A stretch of 64,000 bases of DNA, from contig NZ_JACHNX010000003.1 of the NCBI RefSeq assembly GCF_014199595.1, forward strand, positions 62,001 through 126,000, read 5' to 3'. Positions 17,387 through 24,424 of this stretch are shown here, piece by piece. This stretch comes from Sphingomonas yabuuchiae (GTDB lineage: Bacteria; Pseudomonadota; Alphaproteobacteria; Sphingomonadales; Sphingomonadaceae). The notes below the pieces were generated by a model. That model saw only the letters and a list, made by a program, of their open reading frames with translations. It was not told where the DNA came from and did not search any database. The number at the start of each line of letters is the position of its first letter. Position 1 is the stretch's first letter. The position numbers were made by a program, and so were the translations under genes.

Positions 17387-17659
17387 ATGACCGCCCCGAC
17401 CCTCGAAGAACTGCGCCGCCAGATGGAAGCGGCCGCCGAACGCCTCGACTTCGAGGAGGCACGAGCCCTGCGCGACCGGATCAACCTGTTGCGCGGCGGC
17501 GCGGAGGATGTCGCGGTCGATACCAGCGGCCTGACCCGCCAACAACCCGGTGCCATGGGCCTAGGCACCAGCCAGTCTCGCCCCGAACGCCCCGAAGGCT
17601 GGGTGCCGCCGAAAAAGCCCGATCCGATGACCAAGGGACGCGGGCGACGTCAGGGGTGA
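17387..17659 (+). CDS. UvrB/UvrC motif-containing small protein
   Basis: Cytoplasmic protein of 90 residues. Residues about 6-36 form a UVR motif (LEELRRQMEAAAERLDFEEA, then ARALRDRINLL), the helix pair by which UvrB and UvrC interact and which also occurs in McsA and Clp adaptors. The remainder is basic and Pro/Gly rich (PEGWVPPKKPDPMTKGRGRR) and probably disordered. It follows mnmA closely. Its last ten bases overlap the convergent VOC gene. Precise function is unknown. Confidence 0.8.
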   Translation: MTAPTLEELRRQMEAAAERLDFEEARALRDRINLLRGGAEDVAVDTSGLTRQQPGAMGLGTSQSRPERPEGWVPPKKPDPMTKGRGRRQG

Positions 17660-18033
17660 CCCTTGATCCGCCATGGCGGGAAGCGCCGATTGCTTCCTGC
17701 CTGAAACAGGCAAAGCTGATTACCGGCAGGGTCGCGCAGCCGTGCCTCCCGCCAGAGCCAACGCTGGTCTTCCGGACCCGACTCCAACGTGCCGCCCTGT
17801 GCCGTGAATCGGGCGGCGGCAGCATCCACGTCATCGACCTCGAAATAGATGATCGGCCCATCGCCGGACACGTCGCTTTGCAGGTGGATGGAGAAGGTCG
17901 CATCCCCTTCCGGCATTTCGAACCGGGCATATTCGCCGCGCGACGAGACGATCAGGCGCAGACCCAGATCGCAGTAGAAGCGGACGCTGGCCTCGAAATC
18001 GGTCGCACCGACCGTCACCTGATTCAGCCGCAC
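17650..18033 (-). CDS. VOC (glyoxalase/bleomycin-resistance fold) protein
   Basis: Small protein of 127 residues with two paired beta-alpha-beta-beta-beta modules: MRLNQVTVGATDFEASVRFY at the N-terminus and IIYFEVDDVDAAAARF then RDPAGNQLCLFQ in the second half. The family includes glyoxalases, dioxygenases and antibiotic-binding proteins; no substrate can be inferred. The start is GTG, preceded by a purine-rich GGGGGGAAAGG. Confidence 0.8.
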   Translation of the reverse strand: MRLNQVTVGATDFEASVRFYCDLGLRLIVSSRGEYARFEMPEGDATFSIHLQSDVSGDGPIIYFEVDDVDAAAARFTAQGGTLESGPEDQRWLWREARLRDPAGNQLCLFQAGSNRRFPPWRIKGHP

Positions 18034-18070
18034 CCTTTCCCCCCTCCACCATTGCCTCTACCGGATCATA

Positions 18071-18787
18071 TCACCCCCGCACCGCAAACGCCCCGCGATA
18101 TTCCGGCTTCACCGTCCCCAGGATGGCCCGCGTCACCGGCAGCGTGACCTCATACGCCCCCTCGGCATAGGACCCCGCCACATAAGGGTCGGCGATTAGC
18201 CCGATCCGGTCGATCGCGCGGCCATTGGTCGACCCCAGCAGCATGGTCAGGTCCTTCAACGGCGGGCAGGCGTTCATCAACGATAGATCGCCTTGATTAC
18301 GCTTCACCTGCTCAGCCTTGAGCCTCGCGCAATAGTCGGTGCGGATCGCAGTTTGCAGCGCGGGCAGCGACGTGAACACCGCCTTCGGGTCCAGCCGCCG
18401 CCCCACCGCCTTGTCCCAGACCAATTCATGGGAGGCGGGCGAGCCATGCGCGCCGCCGGTGAGACTATAGCTGTTGCCCGACAGGCTCAGGAAGCGCGGT
18501 GTGTCGGTCACGACCTTCCACGTCTTGTCGAAGGAATAGCGGTTATAAGGAAAGCCCGATTGTTTCGCGTCGCGACGACCGGCGGCCCCGTCGCGCGCCG
18601 CCTTCGCCTGGATGCGTGCGCGGTCGGCGTCGAACCATGCCTTCAGCCCACCGATCCGCGCCGCGGCCGCCGGATAGGCATAGCTGAATTCATAGTCGGC
18701 GGTCTTGGCCTCACGCGTCACGACCTGCGCCACGGCCGGGCTGGCGGCGCCGATCAAAGCCAGCGCGATCATCACCTTACGCATCAT
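18071..18787 (-). CDS. Secreted DUF3298/DUF4163 domain protein
   Basis: Periplasmic protein of 238 residues with a signal peptide (MRKVMIALALIGAASPAVAQ). The N-terminal half resembles DUF4163 (KTADYEFSYAYP). The second half resembles DUF3298 (GNSYSLTGGAHGSPASHELVWD, GRRLDPKAVFTSL), the pair also found in the extracytoplasmic part of anti-sigma factor RsiV, which binds lysozyme in Bacillus. No transmembrane anchor or sigma factor is present, so only the fold is suggested. Tandem ATGs at 18787 and 18784 both lie after GGAG. Confidence 0.8.
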   Translation of the reverse strand: MMRKVMIALALIGAASPAVAQVVTREAKTADYEFSYAYPAAAARIGGLKAWFDADRARIQAKAARDGAAGRRDAKQSGFPYNRYSFDKTWKVVTDTPRFLSLSGNSYSLTGGAHGSPASHELVWDKAVGRRLDPKAVFTSLPALQTAIRTDYCARLKAEQVKRNQGDLSLMNACPPLKDLTMLLGSTNGRAIDRIGLIADPYVAGSYAEGAYEVTLPVTRAILGTVKPEYRGAFAVRG

Positions 18788-18890
18788 TTATCTCCCCTCG
18801 ATGCCGCCAATATGGACCGGACGGGCTGTACGGTCGATGACTGGCGGCGTGGCGCTTGTCCCGCCGCATGGGCGAACATATATCGAACAC

Positions 18891-20135
18891 ATGGCGCAAC
18901 TCGACACCCGTGAAAAGCTGGCGATCCTGGCCGATGCCGCGAAATATGACGCGTCCTGCGCGTCGTCGGGCACGTCGAAACGCAACAGCCGCGACGGCAA
19001 GGGGATCGGCTCGACCGAGGGCATGGGTATCTGCCACGCCTATGCGCCCGATGGCCGCTGTATCTCGCTCCTGAAAATTCTGCTGACCAACAGCTGCATC
19101 TTCGACTGCCATTATTGCATCAATCGCAAGTCCTCGAACGTCCGCCGCGCGCGTTTCACCGCGCAGGAGGTGGTGAACCTCACCCTCGCCTTTTACCGGC
19201 GCAATTATATCGAGGGGCTGTTCCTTTCCTCGGGCATCATCAAGTCGTCCAACTATACGATGGAGCAGATCGTCGAGGTCGCGCGGTCCCTGCGTGAGGA
19301 TCATGGCTTTCGCGGCTATATCCATCTGAAGACGATCCCCGATGCCGATCCCGAGCTGGTGCGGCTGGCCGGGGTTCATGCCGACCGCGTGTCGATCAAT
19401 GTCGAGCTGCCCACAGTGGGCGGTCTCCGCCGCCTCGCGCCCGAAAAGGATGCAGGCCGGATCGAAGGCGCGATGGCCAATGTGAAGACCGCGATCGAGG
19501 ATCGCACCGATGCGGCGAAGAAGTACAAATCCGCCCCCGGCTTCGCCCCCGCAGGCCAGTCGACCCAGATGATCGTCGGCGCGGATGCCGCGACCGACCG
19601 CGACATCGTCGGTCGTGCCGCAACCCTGTATGACCGCTTCTCCTTACGTCGCGTCTATTATTCGGCGTTCAGCCCGATCCCTGACGCCTCCGCCGTGCTG
19701 CCGCTGCAACGCCCCCCGCTGATGCGCGAGCATCGGCTGTACCAGTCCGACTGGTTGATGCGCTTCTACGACTATCGCCCCAATGAAGTGGCGGCGGCCG
19801 CGGACGAGGCGACGGGGATGTTGCCGCTCGACATCGATCCCAAGCTCGCCTGGGCGTTGAAATTCCGCCAGAACTTCCCTGTCGACGTGAACCGTGCCCC
19901 GCGCGAGATGCTGCTGCGCGTGCCGGGACTGGGCGTGAAGGCGGTGGACCGGATCATCGCCACCCGCAAATGGCGCAAGCTGCGGCTGGAGGATGTCGGG
20001 CGGCTGACCGTCTCGATCGCCAAGCTGCGCCCCTTCCTGATCGCCGAGGACTGGCGCCCGGTGGCGCTGGCCGAGCGGGCGGACCTGAAACCGCTGGTCA
20101 AGCCTAGCGCCAAGCAGTTGGAACTGTTCGGCTGA
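18891..20135 (+). CDS. Putative DNA modification/repair radical SAM protein (SplB-like)
   Basis: Iron-sulfur radical SAM enzyme of 414 residues. The cluster motif CIFDCHYC gives Cys69, Cys73 and Cys76; RISIN/RVSINVELPT and the conserved region after it fit the TIM-barrel core. A helix-hairpin-helix (REMLLRVPGLGVKAVDRIIATR region, about 340-362) suggests DNA binding. Members of this family are regularly encoded next to a DUF4130/UdgX protein, as here, and are proposed to act on damaged or modified DNA; the reaction is not established. The start is the ATG at the family N-terminus MAQLDTREKL. Confidence 0.85.
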   Translation: MAQLDTREKLAILADAAKYDASCASSGTSKRNSRDGKGIGSTEGMGICHAYAPDGRCISLLKILLTNSCIFDCHYCINRKSSNVRRARFTAQEVVNLTLAFYRRNYIEGLFLSSGIIKSSNYTMEQIVEVARSLREDHGFRGYIHLKTIPDADPELVRLAGVHADRVSINVELPTVGGLRRLAPEKDAGRIEGAMANVKTAIEDRTDAAKKYKSAPGFAPAGQSTQMIVGADAATDRDIVGRAATLYDRFSLRRVYYSAFSPIPDASAVLPLQRPPLMREHRLYQSDWLMRFYDYRPNEVAAAADEATGMLPLDIDPKLAWALKFRQNFPVDVNRAPREMLLRVPGLGVKAVDRIIATRKWRKLRLEDVGRLTVSIAKLRPFLIAEDWRPVALAERADLKPLVKPSAKQLELFG

Positions 20136-20168
20136 GTACACCTGATTCCATGAGAGTGATTCGCGGGT

Positions 20169-20193
20169 GAAACGCGCGTCATGTTGCGCCGTT
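20169..20193 (+). promoter_or_regulatory. Candidate general-stress (EcfG-type) promoter of the hemerythrin gene
   Basis: GAAAC (20169-20173), 16 bases, then CGTT (20190-20193). Against the EcfG consensus GGAAC, 16-17, CGTT, the -10 element is perfect and the -35 has one mismatch. It sits 23 bases before the start codon. Confidence 0.45.
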
Positions 20194-20215
20194 GGGCCAT
20201 GCGAAGGAGACGATC

Positions 20216-20701
20216 ATGGCCACCGCCGAAATCTATGCCGATCTGAAGCGCGATCACGACAAGCAGCGCGAGATGCTGAAGGAACTTGCCGAGCTCAAGG
20301 GCGACGGTGCCAAGCGCAAGAAGCTGTTCGAAGCGTTCCGCATCGAGATCCAGAGCCACGCCGCCGCCGAGGAAGAGTCGCTCTACGCCACCATGCTGGG
20401 CGAGCCCGAGCTGCGCGACGATGCACGCCATTCGGTGTCCGAGCATAAGGAGATCGACGATCTGCTGGGCGAGATGATGGACCTCGACTTCGCGTCGGAC
20501 GAGTGGGAGTCGAAGTTCTTCCACATGCGCCATCGCTACGAGCATCATATCGACGAGGAAGAGGAAGAGATGTTCCCCGCCGCCGAGAAGGAACTCGACG
20601 ACGCCACCGAGCAGAAGCTCGCCGAAATCTACGAAACCCGCAAACCCATCGAGGCGAAGGAAGCCAAGGCCAACCCGACCGGCGGAGACGAGCGGGATTG
20701 A
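20216..20701 (+). CDS. Hemerythrin HHE domain protein
   Basis: Cytoplasmic protein of about 161 residues with a hemerythrin-like four-helix bundle. Ligand candidates are His in KRDHDKQ, His and Glu in QSHAAAEEES, His in VSEHKEI, and His/Glu in RYEHHIDEEEEEMFP. The C-terminal 30 residues are charged and probably disordered. These di-iron proteins bind oxygen, NO or iron and often respond to oxidative stress. AAGGAG lies six bases before the ATG. It sits inside the radical SAM / UdgX repair locus and carries its own candidate stress promoter. Confidence 0.88.
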   Translation: MATAEIYADLKRDHDKQREMLKELAELKGDGAKRKKLFEAFRIEIQSHAAAEEESLYATMLGEPELRDDARHSVSEHKEIDDLLGEMMDLDFASDEWESKFFHMRHRYEHHIDEEEEEMFPAAEKELDDATEQKLAEIYETRKPIEAKEAKANPTGGDERD

Positions 20702-20717
20702 GCTTGCCTATGCGCCA

Positions 20718-20855
20718 ATTCCTCCCCTTGCATGGGAGGTGGCAGGCCGAAGGCCTGACGGAGGGGTGTAACCGGTCGCGAGCGAAGCTTGCCCGCCCAG
20801 CCGGGGACACCCCTCCACCAGCTTCGCTGGTCCCCCTCCCCTTGCAGGGGAGGAA
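20718..20855. repeat. Intergenic GC-rich inverted-repeat element (copy 3)
   Basis: About 138 bases, with ATTCCTCCCCTTGCATGGGAGG at the left and CCTCCCCTTGCAGGGGAGGAA at the right, and internal GGCCTGACGGAGGGGTGTAAC opposite ACACCCCTCCACCAG. Same family as copies 1 and 2. The right arm supplies the only purine-rich AGGGGAGGA stretch upstream of the next gene. Confidence 0.85.
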
Positions 20856-20867
20856 CGTCGCGAACCC

Positions 20868-22265
20868 ATGCGCATCATAACCATGCCCGCCCCTGACGAC
20901 TTCGACGCCTGGCGCGACGCCGCGCGGGGGTTGATCGCCGACAGCGTGCCGCCCGATCAGGTCGTGTGGCAGGTCGGCGAGCAGCCCGCCGATCTGTTCG
21001 GCGCGGTCGCCGAGGCCAATCCGGCCACCACCGCCCCCCGCTTCAACGTATCGCGTGGCTTTATCGACCTTGCGTGCAGCGTCATCCTGTCCAACGACCC
21101 GGAGCGTTTCGCTCTGCTCCACACCGCCCTCGACCGGTTGCGCCGCCAACCCCGGCTGATCGAGGATCAGGCCGATCCGCTGATCCGCCGCCTCGACCGA
21201 CTGGCCAAGGCGGTGCGGCGCGACATCCACAAGATGCGCGCCTTTCTGCGCTTTCGCGAGACGGAGGATGACGATGGCCCGCGCTATGTCGCCTGGTTCG
21301 AGCCCGAGCATCATATCGTGCGTGCCAATGCGGCGTTCTTCGTCAACCGTTTCACCACGATGCGCTGGTCGATCCTGACGCCCGAGGTGTCGCTCCACTG
21401 GGACGGCAAGACGCTCACCGAAGGTCCCGGCGCGAGCAGGGCGGACGCACCCGAGGGCGATCCCACCGAGGCGGTGTGGAAGACCTATTATGCCAGCATC
21501 TTCAATCCCGCCCGCGTGAAGATCGGCGCGATGCTGAAGGAGATGCCGCGCAAATACTGGAAAAACATGCCGGAAACCGCGTTGGTCTCAGAATTGATCG
21601 CGGGCGCGCAGGCGCGGGAGACGGGTATGATCGCAACGGCCAAGACGGATGTGCGGACCGGGCGCGGCGGCAATGCGCAGGCGGCCTGGGCGGCGCTCAG
21701 GGACGAGGCGATGACCTGCACCCGCTGCCCGCTCCATGCGCCCGCGACCCAGACGGTGTTCGGCGAGGGTCCGGTCGATGCCGCGCTGATGTTCGTTGGC
21801 GAACAGCCCGGCGACCAGGAGGATCTGGCGGGCCACCCCTTTGTCGGCCCGGCCGGACAGGTGTTCGACCGCGCGGTGGCGGAGGCCGGGATCGACCGGG
21901 CGACGGCCTATGTCACCAACGCGGTCAAGCATTTCAAATTCGAGCCGCGCGGCAAGCGCCGTATCCACAGCTCACCCAATGCCGGCGAAATCCAGGCCTG
22001 CCGCTGGTGGGTCGAACAGGAACGCCTGTTGATCCAGCCGAAGGTGACGGTGGCCTTGGGCGCGACGGCGGCGCGATCGCTGTTCGGCAAGGTCATGACG
22101 ATAGGCCGCGAGCGCGGCAAGGCTCTGACGTTGCCCGATGGCGGCACGGCCTTCATCACGGTGCATCCGAGCTATCTGCTCCGCCTGCCCGATCCGGCGG
22201 CGAAGGAGGTCGAATATGCGCGGTTCGTGGAGGATTTGAAGCTGGCGGCGGCGGCGCTATTGTGA
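20868..22265 (+). CDS. DUF4130-UdgX fusion, uracil-DNA-binding repair protein
   Basis: Two-domain protein of 465 residues. Residues about 1-240 match the DUF4130 family (RGFIDLACSVILSND, RYVAWFEPEHHIVRANAAFF). The rest is a family-4-like uracil-DNA glycosylase fold with iron-sulfur cysteines (CTRCPLHAPATQTVFGEGP), motif GEQPGDQEDLAGHPFVGPAG and the UdgX hallmark loop GKRRIHSS. His367 of that loop corresponds to the residue that forms a covalent bond with the uracil-DNA site in UdgX. It therefore probably captures uracil in DNA irreversibly. It pairs with the radical SAM gene upstream; a second ATG lies 15 bases into the frame. Confidence 0.88.
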   Translation: MRIITMPAPDDFDAWRDAARGLIADSVPPDQVVWQVGEQPADLFGAVAEANPATTAPRFNVSRGFIDLACSVILSNDPERFALLHTALDRLRRQPRLIEDQADPLIRRLDRLAKAVRRDIHKMRAFLRFRETEDDDGPRYVAWFEPEHHIVRANAAFFVNRFTTMRWSILTPEVSLHWDGKTLTEGPGASRADAPEGDPTEAVWKTYYASIFNPARVKIGAMLKEMPRKYWKNMPETALVSELIAGAQARETGMIATAKTDVRTGRGGNAQAAWAALRDEAMTCTRCPLHAPATQTVFGEGPVDAALMFVGEQPGDQEDLAGHPFVGPAGQVFDRAVAEAGIDRATAYVTNAVKHFKFEPRGKRRIHSSPNAGEIQACRWWVEQERLLIQPKVTVALGATAARSLFGKVMTIGRERGKALTLPDGGTAFITVHPSYLLRLPDPAAKEVEYARFVEDLKLAAAALL

Positions 22266-22336
22266 CGCGGCGGCCAGCGCTTCATTGTTGATCATCAGGG
22301 GGCCGGGCGCGATCAGCACCCGGCCCTCGAAGACGA

Positions 22337-22507
22337 TCAGCCGTGGCAGGTGCAACCGGCATGGTCGCAACCCGTGCCGCCCTCATGATGCTGGGCACAG
22401 GCGTCGCTGCAGAAGCTGCGACCTTCGGCTTCGATGGCATTGTTGACGCTGACGATGCAGACGCAATCGGCGCAGGCGCACTTCACTTGATCGACGGTGA
22501 CGGCCAT
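22337..22507 (-). CDS. SmtA/BmtA-type bacterial metallothionein
   Basis: Cysteine-rich zinc/cadmium-binding protein of 56 residues. Cys lie at 10, 12, 15, 17, 33, 37, 47, 52 and 54, with His at 40, 41, 49 and 55. The order CACADCVC, SFCSDAC, GCDHAGCTCHG is nearly superposable on cyanobacterial SmtA, whose Zn4 cluster uses nine Cys and two His. It should sequester excess zinc or cadmium in the cytoplasm. GAGGAG lies nine bases before the ATG. Only five bases separate it from the ArsR/SmtB repressor gene upstream, so they form one operon. The stop is followed by 70 bases without a supported gene. Confidence 0.93.
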   Translation of the reverse strand: MAVTVDQVKCACADCVCIVSVNNAIEAEGRSFCSDACAQHHEGGTGCDHAGCTCHG

Positions 22508-22512
22508 TCGAC

Positions 22513-22815
22513 TTACTCCTCGTCTAGGGAATCGGGTTCGAGCACATGGTCCATCATGTTGGTCAGCATGGTGCGGATGTGACAGTCGGGCAGTTCGTAA
22601 AGGACGTTGCGCCCCTGCCGACTCTGCTTGAGCAAGCGCCCGGCGCGCAACAGCCGCAGGTGTTGCGAAACCAGGCTCTGGCTCACGCCGACCTCTTGCG
22701 TCAGCTCGCTGACGGTGCGCGGCCCATCCAGACACGCGACCACCAACCGCAGCCGATTGGGCTCGCCCAAAAGGCGAAACACATCGGCCAGTAACGCGCC
22801 CTCATCCGGTGTCAT
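22513..22815 (-). CDS. ArsR/SmtB-family zinc-responsive repressor
   Basis: Winged-helix metal sensor of about 100 residues that releases its operator when metal binds. The recognition helix is GVSQSLVSQHLRLLR. The C-terminal helix carries Asp77, His79, His90 and Glu93, with the same spacing (0, 2, 13, 16) as the alpha-5 zinc site of SmtB/CzrA; there is no alpha-3 Cys pair of the ArsR/CadC type. This points to zinc sensing. The frame also allows an ATG at 22839, but that codon lies inside the palindromic operator, so I prefer the internal ATG. Neither start has a clear ribosome site, and leaderless translation is possible. Confidence 0.9.
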   Translation of the reverse strand: MTPDEGALLADVFRLLGEPNRLRLVVACLDGPRTVSELTQEVGVSQSLVSQHLRLLRAGRLLKQSRQGRNVLYELPDCHIRTMLTNMMDHVLEPDSLDEE

Positions 22816-22828
22816 GCATATACCAACA

Positions 22829-22854
22829 TATGAACACATTCTAATATGTTCATA
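22829..22854. promoter_or_regulatory. SmtB-type operator of the metallothionein operon
   Basis: Perfect inverted repeat TATGAACA, ten bases, TGTTCATA, just upstream of the repressor gene. The TGAACA/TGTTCA half-sites match the known SmtB/ZiaR/ArsR-type operator core. Autoregulation by the adjacent repressor is expected. Confidence 0.82.
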
Positions 22855-22915
22855 CCGATCTTGATGTCAATCAGGATTCGCGGGTTTGCGTGCCGCCCAG
22901 GCGTGGTGTGACCCG

Positions 22916-23713
22916 TTACATCACTCTCGGATCCGGGCCGATCCGCCCGTCCGCATCGTCCAGCGCATCGATCGCCGCCATATCCTCTTCGTCCAGCGAG
23001 AGCTCGGTCGCCGCGAAATTATCCGCCATATGTGCCGCATCGGCCGCCTTGGGGATTACCGACAGCCCGTGCGCCAGATGCCAGGCCAGCACGACCTGTG
23101 CGGTCGATCGGCCATGTTTCTCCGCGATGGCCGCGATCTCGGGCGTTTTCAGCAGTTCACCGCCCTGCCCGAGCGGGCTCCAGCTCTGGGTCACGATACC
23201 TTTGGCTTCGTGATAGGCCCGCGCCTCGCGCTGCTGGAAGCGGGGGTGGAGTTCGATCTGGTTGACGACGGGCACCACGCCGGTCGCGTCGATGATCCGG
23301 TCGAGATGCTCGGGCAGGAAGTTCGACACGCCGATCGACATCGCCTTGCCCGCCTCGCGAAGCGCGATCAGGCTTTGCCACGCCTCGACATAAGCGTCCT
23401 CGGCAGGCACCGGCCAGTGGATCAGATACAGGTCGACCGCCTCGACACCCAGCAACGCCAGACTCTCGTCCAGAGCGGCTTCGGCATCGCGGTGACGGTC
23501 GTTCCACAGCTTGGTGGTCAGGAAGGCGTCCGCGTCGCGAAATCCGTCGCCCACGCCGCGCTCATTGCCGTATATGGCGGCGGTGTCGATCAGGCCGTAT
23601 CCGGTGTCGAGGCCACGCCGCACCACCAGCGCCGCCTGCGAATCCGGGATCTGATAGGTGCCCAGCCCCAGCTGGGGCATGGGGCGGCCGTCGTTCAGGG
23701 TCAGTGTCTTCAT
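22916..23713 (-). CDS. Aldo/keto reductase (DkgA/2,5-diketo-gluconate reductase type)
   Basis: NADPH-dependent TIM-barrel oxidoreductase of 265 residues. Catalytic tetrad residues are visible: Asp and Tyr in LIDTAAIYGNE, Lys in LTTKLWNDRH and His in YLIHWPVP. The C-terminal cofactor segment is GLSVIPKAADAAHMADN. The small size and missing C-terminal extension fit the AKR5-like methylglyoxal or diketogluconate reductases. It is divergent from the DedA gene, 75 bases away, and likely monocistronic. Confidence 0.9.
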   Translation of the reverse strand: MKTLTLNDGRPMPQLGLGTYQIPDSQAALVVRRGLDTGYGLIDTAAIYGNERGVGDGFRDADAFLTTKLWNDRHRDAEAALDESLALLGVEAVDLYLIHWPVPAEDAYVEAWQSLIALREAGKAMSIGVSNFLPEHLDRIIDATGVVPVVNQIELHPRFQQREARAYHEAKGIVTQSWSPLGQGGELLKTPEIAAIAEKHGRSTAQVVLAWHLAHGLSVIPKAADAAHMADNFAATELSLDEEDMAAIDALDDADGRIGPDPRVM

Positions 23714-23788
23714 GCCGTCCCAAACCGGCCGCCCCCTCATGCGGTTCCGATTGACCCCCGCCCCCCGATCGCGCAAGTCGCTGCCCCC

Positions 23789-24424
23789 ATGGTCGAGCAT
23801 ATTCTTTCCGCGCTGGCGAGCTTCGCCATCTGGGTCATTTCCACCGGTGGCTATCTGGGCATCATGCTGCTGATGGCGATCGAGAGCGCGTGCATTCCGC
23901 TGCCCTCCGAGATCATCATGCCGTTCGCGGGCTATCTGGTGTCGACCGGGCAGTTCAACCTGTACCTCGCCGCGACGGCGGGCGCGCTGGGCTGCAATCT
24001 GGGCTCCATCGTCGCCTATGAGATCGGCAAGCGCGGCGGACGGCCGGTCGCCGAGCGCTGGGGCAAATACCTCCTGATCGGGCCGGGCGAGCTGGACGCC
24101 GCCGACCGCTTCTTCGCGCGCTATGGTTCGATTGCGGTGCTCATCGGGCGTCTGCTGCCGGTGATCCGCACCTTCATCGCCTTTCCGGCGGGTGTGGCGC
24201 GGATGAAGCTCGTCCCCTTCCACCTCTACACCTTTCTGGGCAGCTGGCCCTTCTGCCTGGTGCTGGCCATCGTCGGGCGCGAGTTGGGCGAGAAGTGGGA
24301 TTCGGACCCGCGCGTCAAGGCGTTCTTCCACCGCGCCGACCTGGCGATCGGGATCGTGCTGGTCGTGCTGATCGGCCTTTACATCTGGCACCGGGTACGC
24401 GGGCTGAAGCGCGCGCAGGACTGA
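23789..24424 (+). CDS. DedA-family membrane protein
   Basis: Polytopic inner-membrane protein of 211 residues. The DedA/VTT core shows ESACIPLPSEIIMPFAGYLV, GSIVAYEIGKRGGRP and RYGSIAVLIGRLLPVIRTFIAFPAG, with the re-entrant-loop Arg residues (GRLLPVIRT) needed for function. The family moves lipid carriers such as undecaprenyl phosphate or phosphatidylethanolamine across the membrane. The last 46 bases overlap the convergent gene downstream, so the 3' ends interfere. Confidence 0.9.
   Translation: MVEHILSALASFAIWVISTGGYLGIMLLMAIESACIPLPSEIIMPFAGYLVSTGQFNLYLAATAGALGCNLGSIVAYEIGKRGGRPVAERWGKYLLIGPGELDAADRFFARYGSIAVLIGRLLPVIRTFIAFPAGVARMKLVPFHLYTFLGSWPFCLVLAIVGRELGEKWDSDPRVKAFFHRADLAIGIVLVVLIGLYIWHRVRGLKRAQD

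Noticed and set aside
22299..22328. GGGCCGGG...CCCGGCCC stem after the metallothionein gene as a terminator
   Set aside because: A stem is possible, but no T run follows on either strand.
22263..22370. Minus frame reading RLIVFEGRVLIAPGPLMINN after the metallothionein
   Set aside because: Looks protein-like, but it overlaps the end of the metallothionein, has only a TTG start and no ribosome site or known family.
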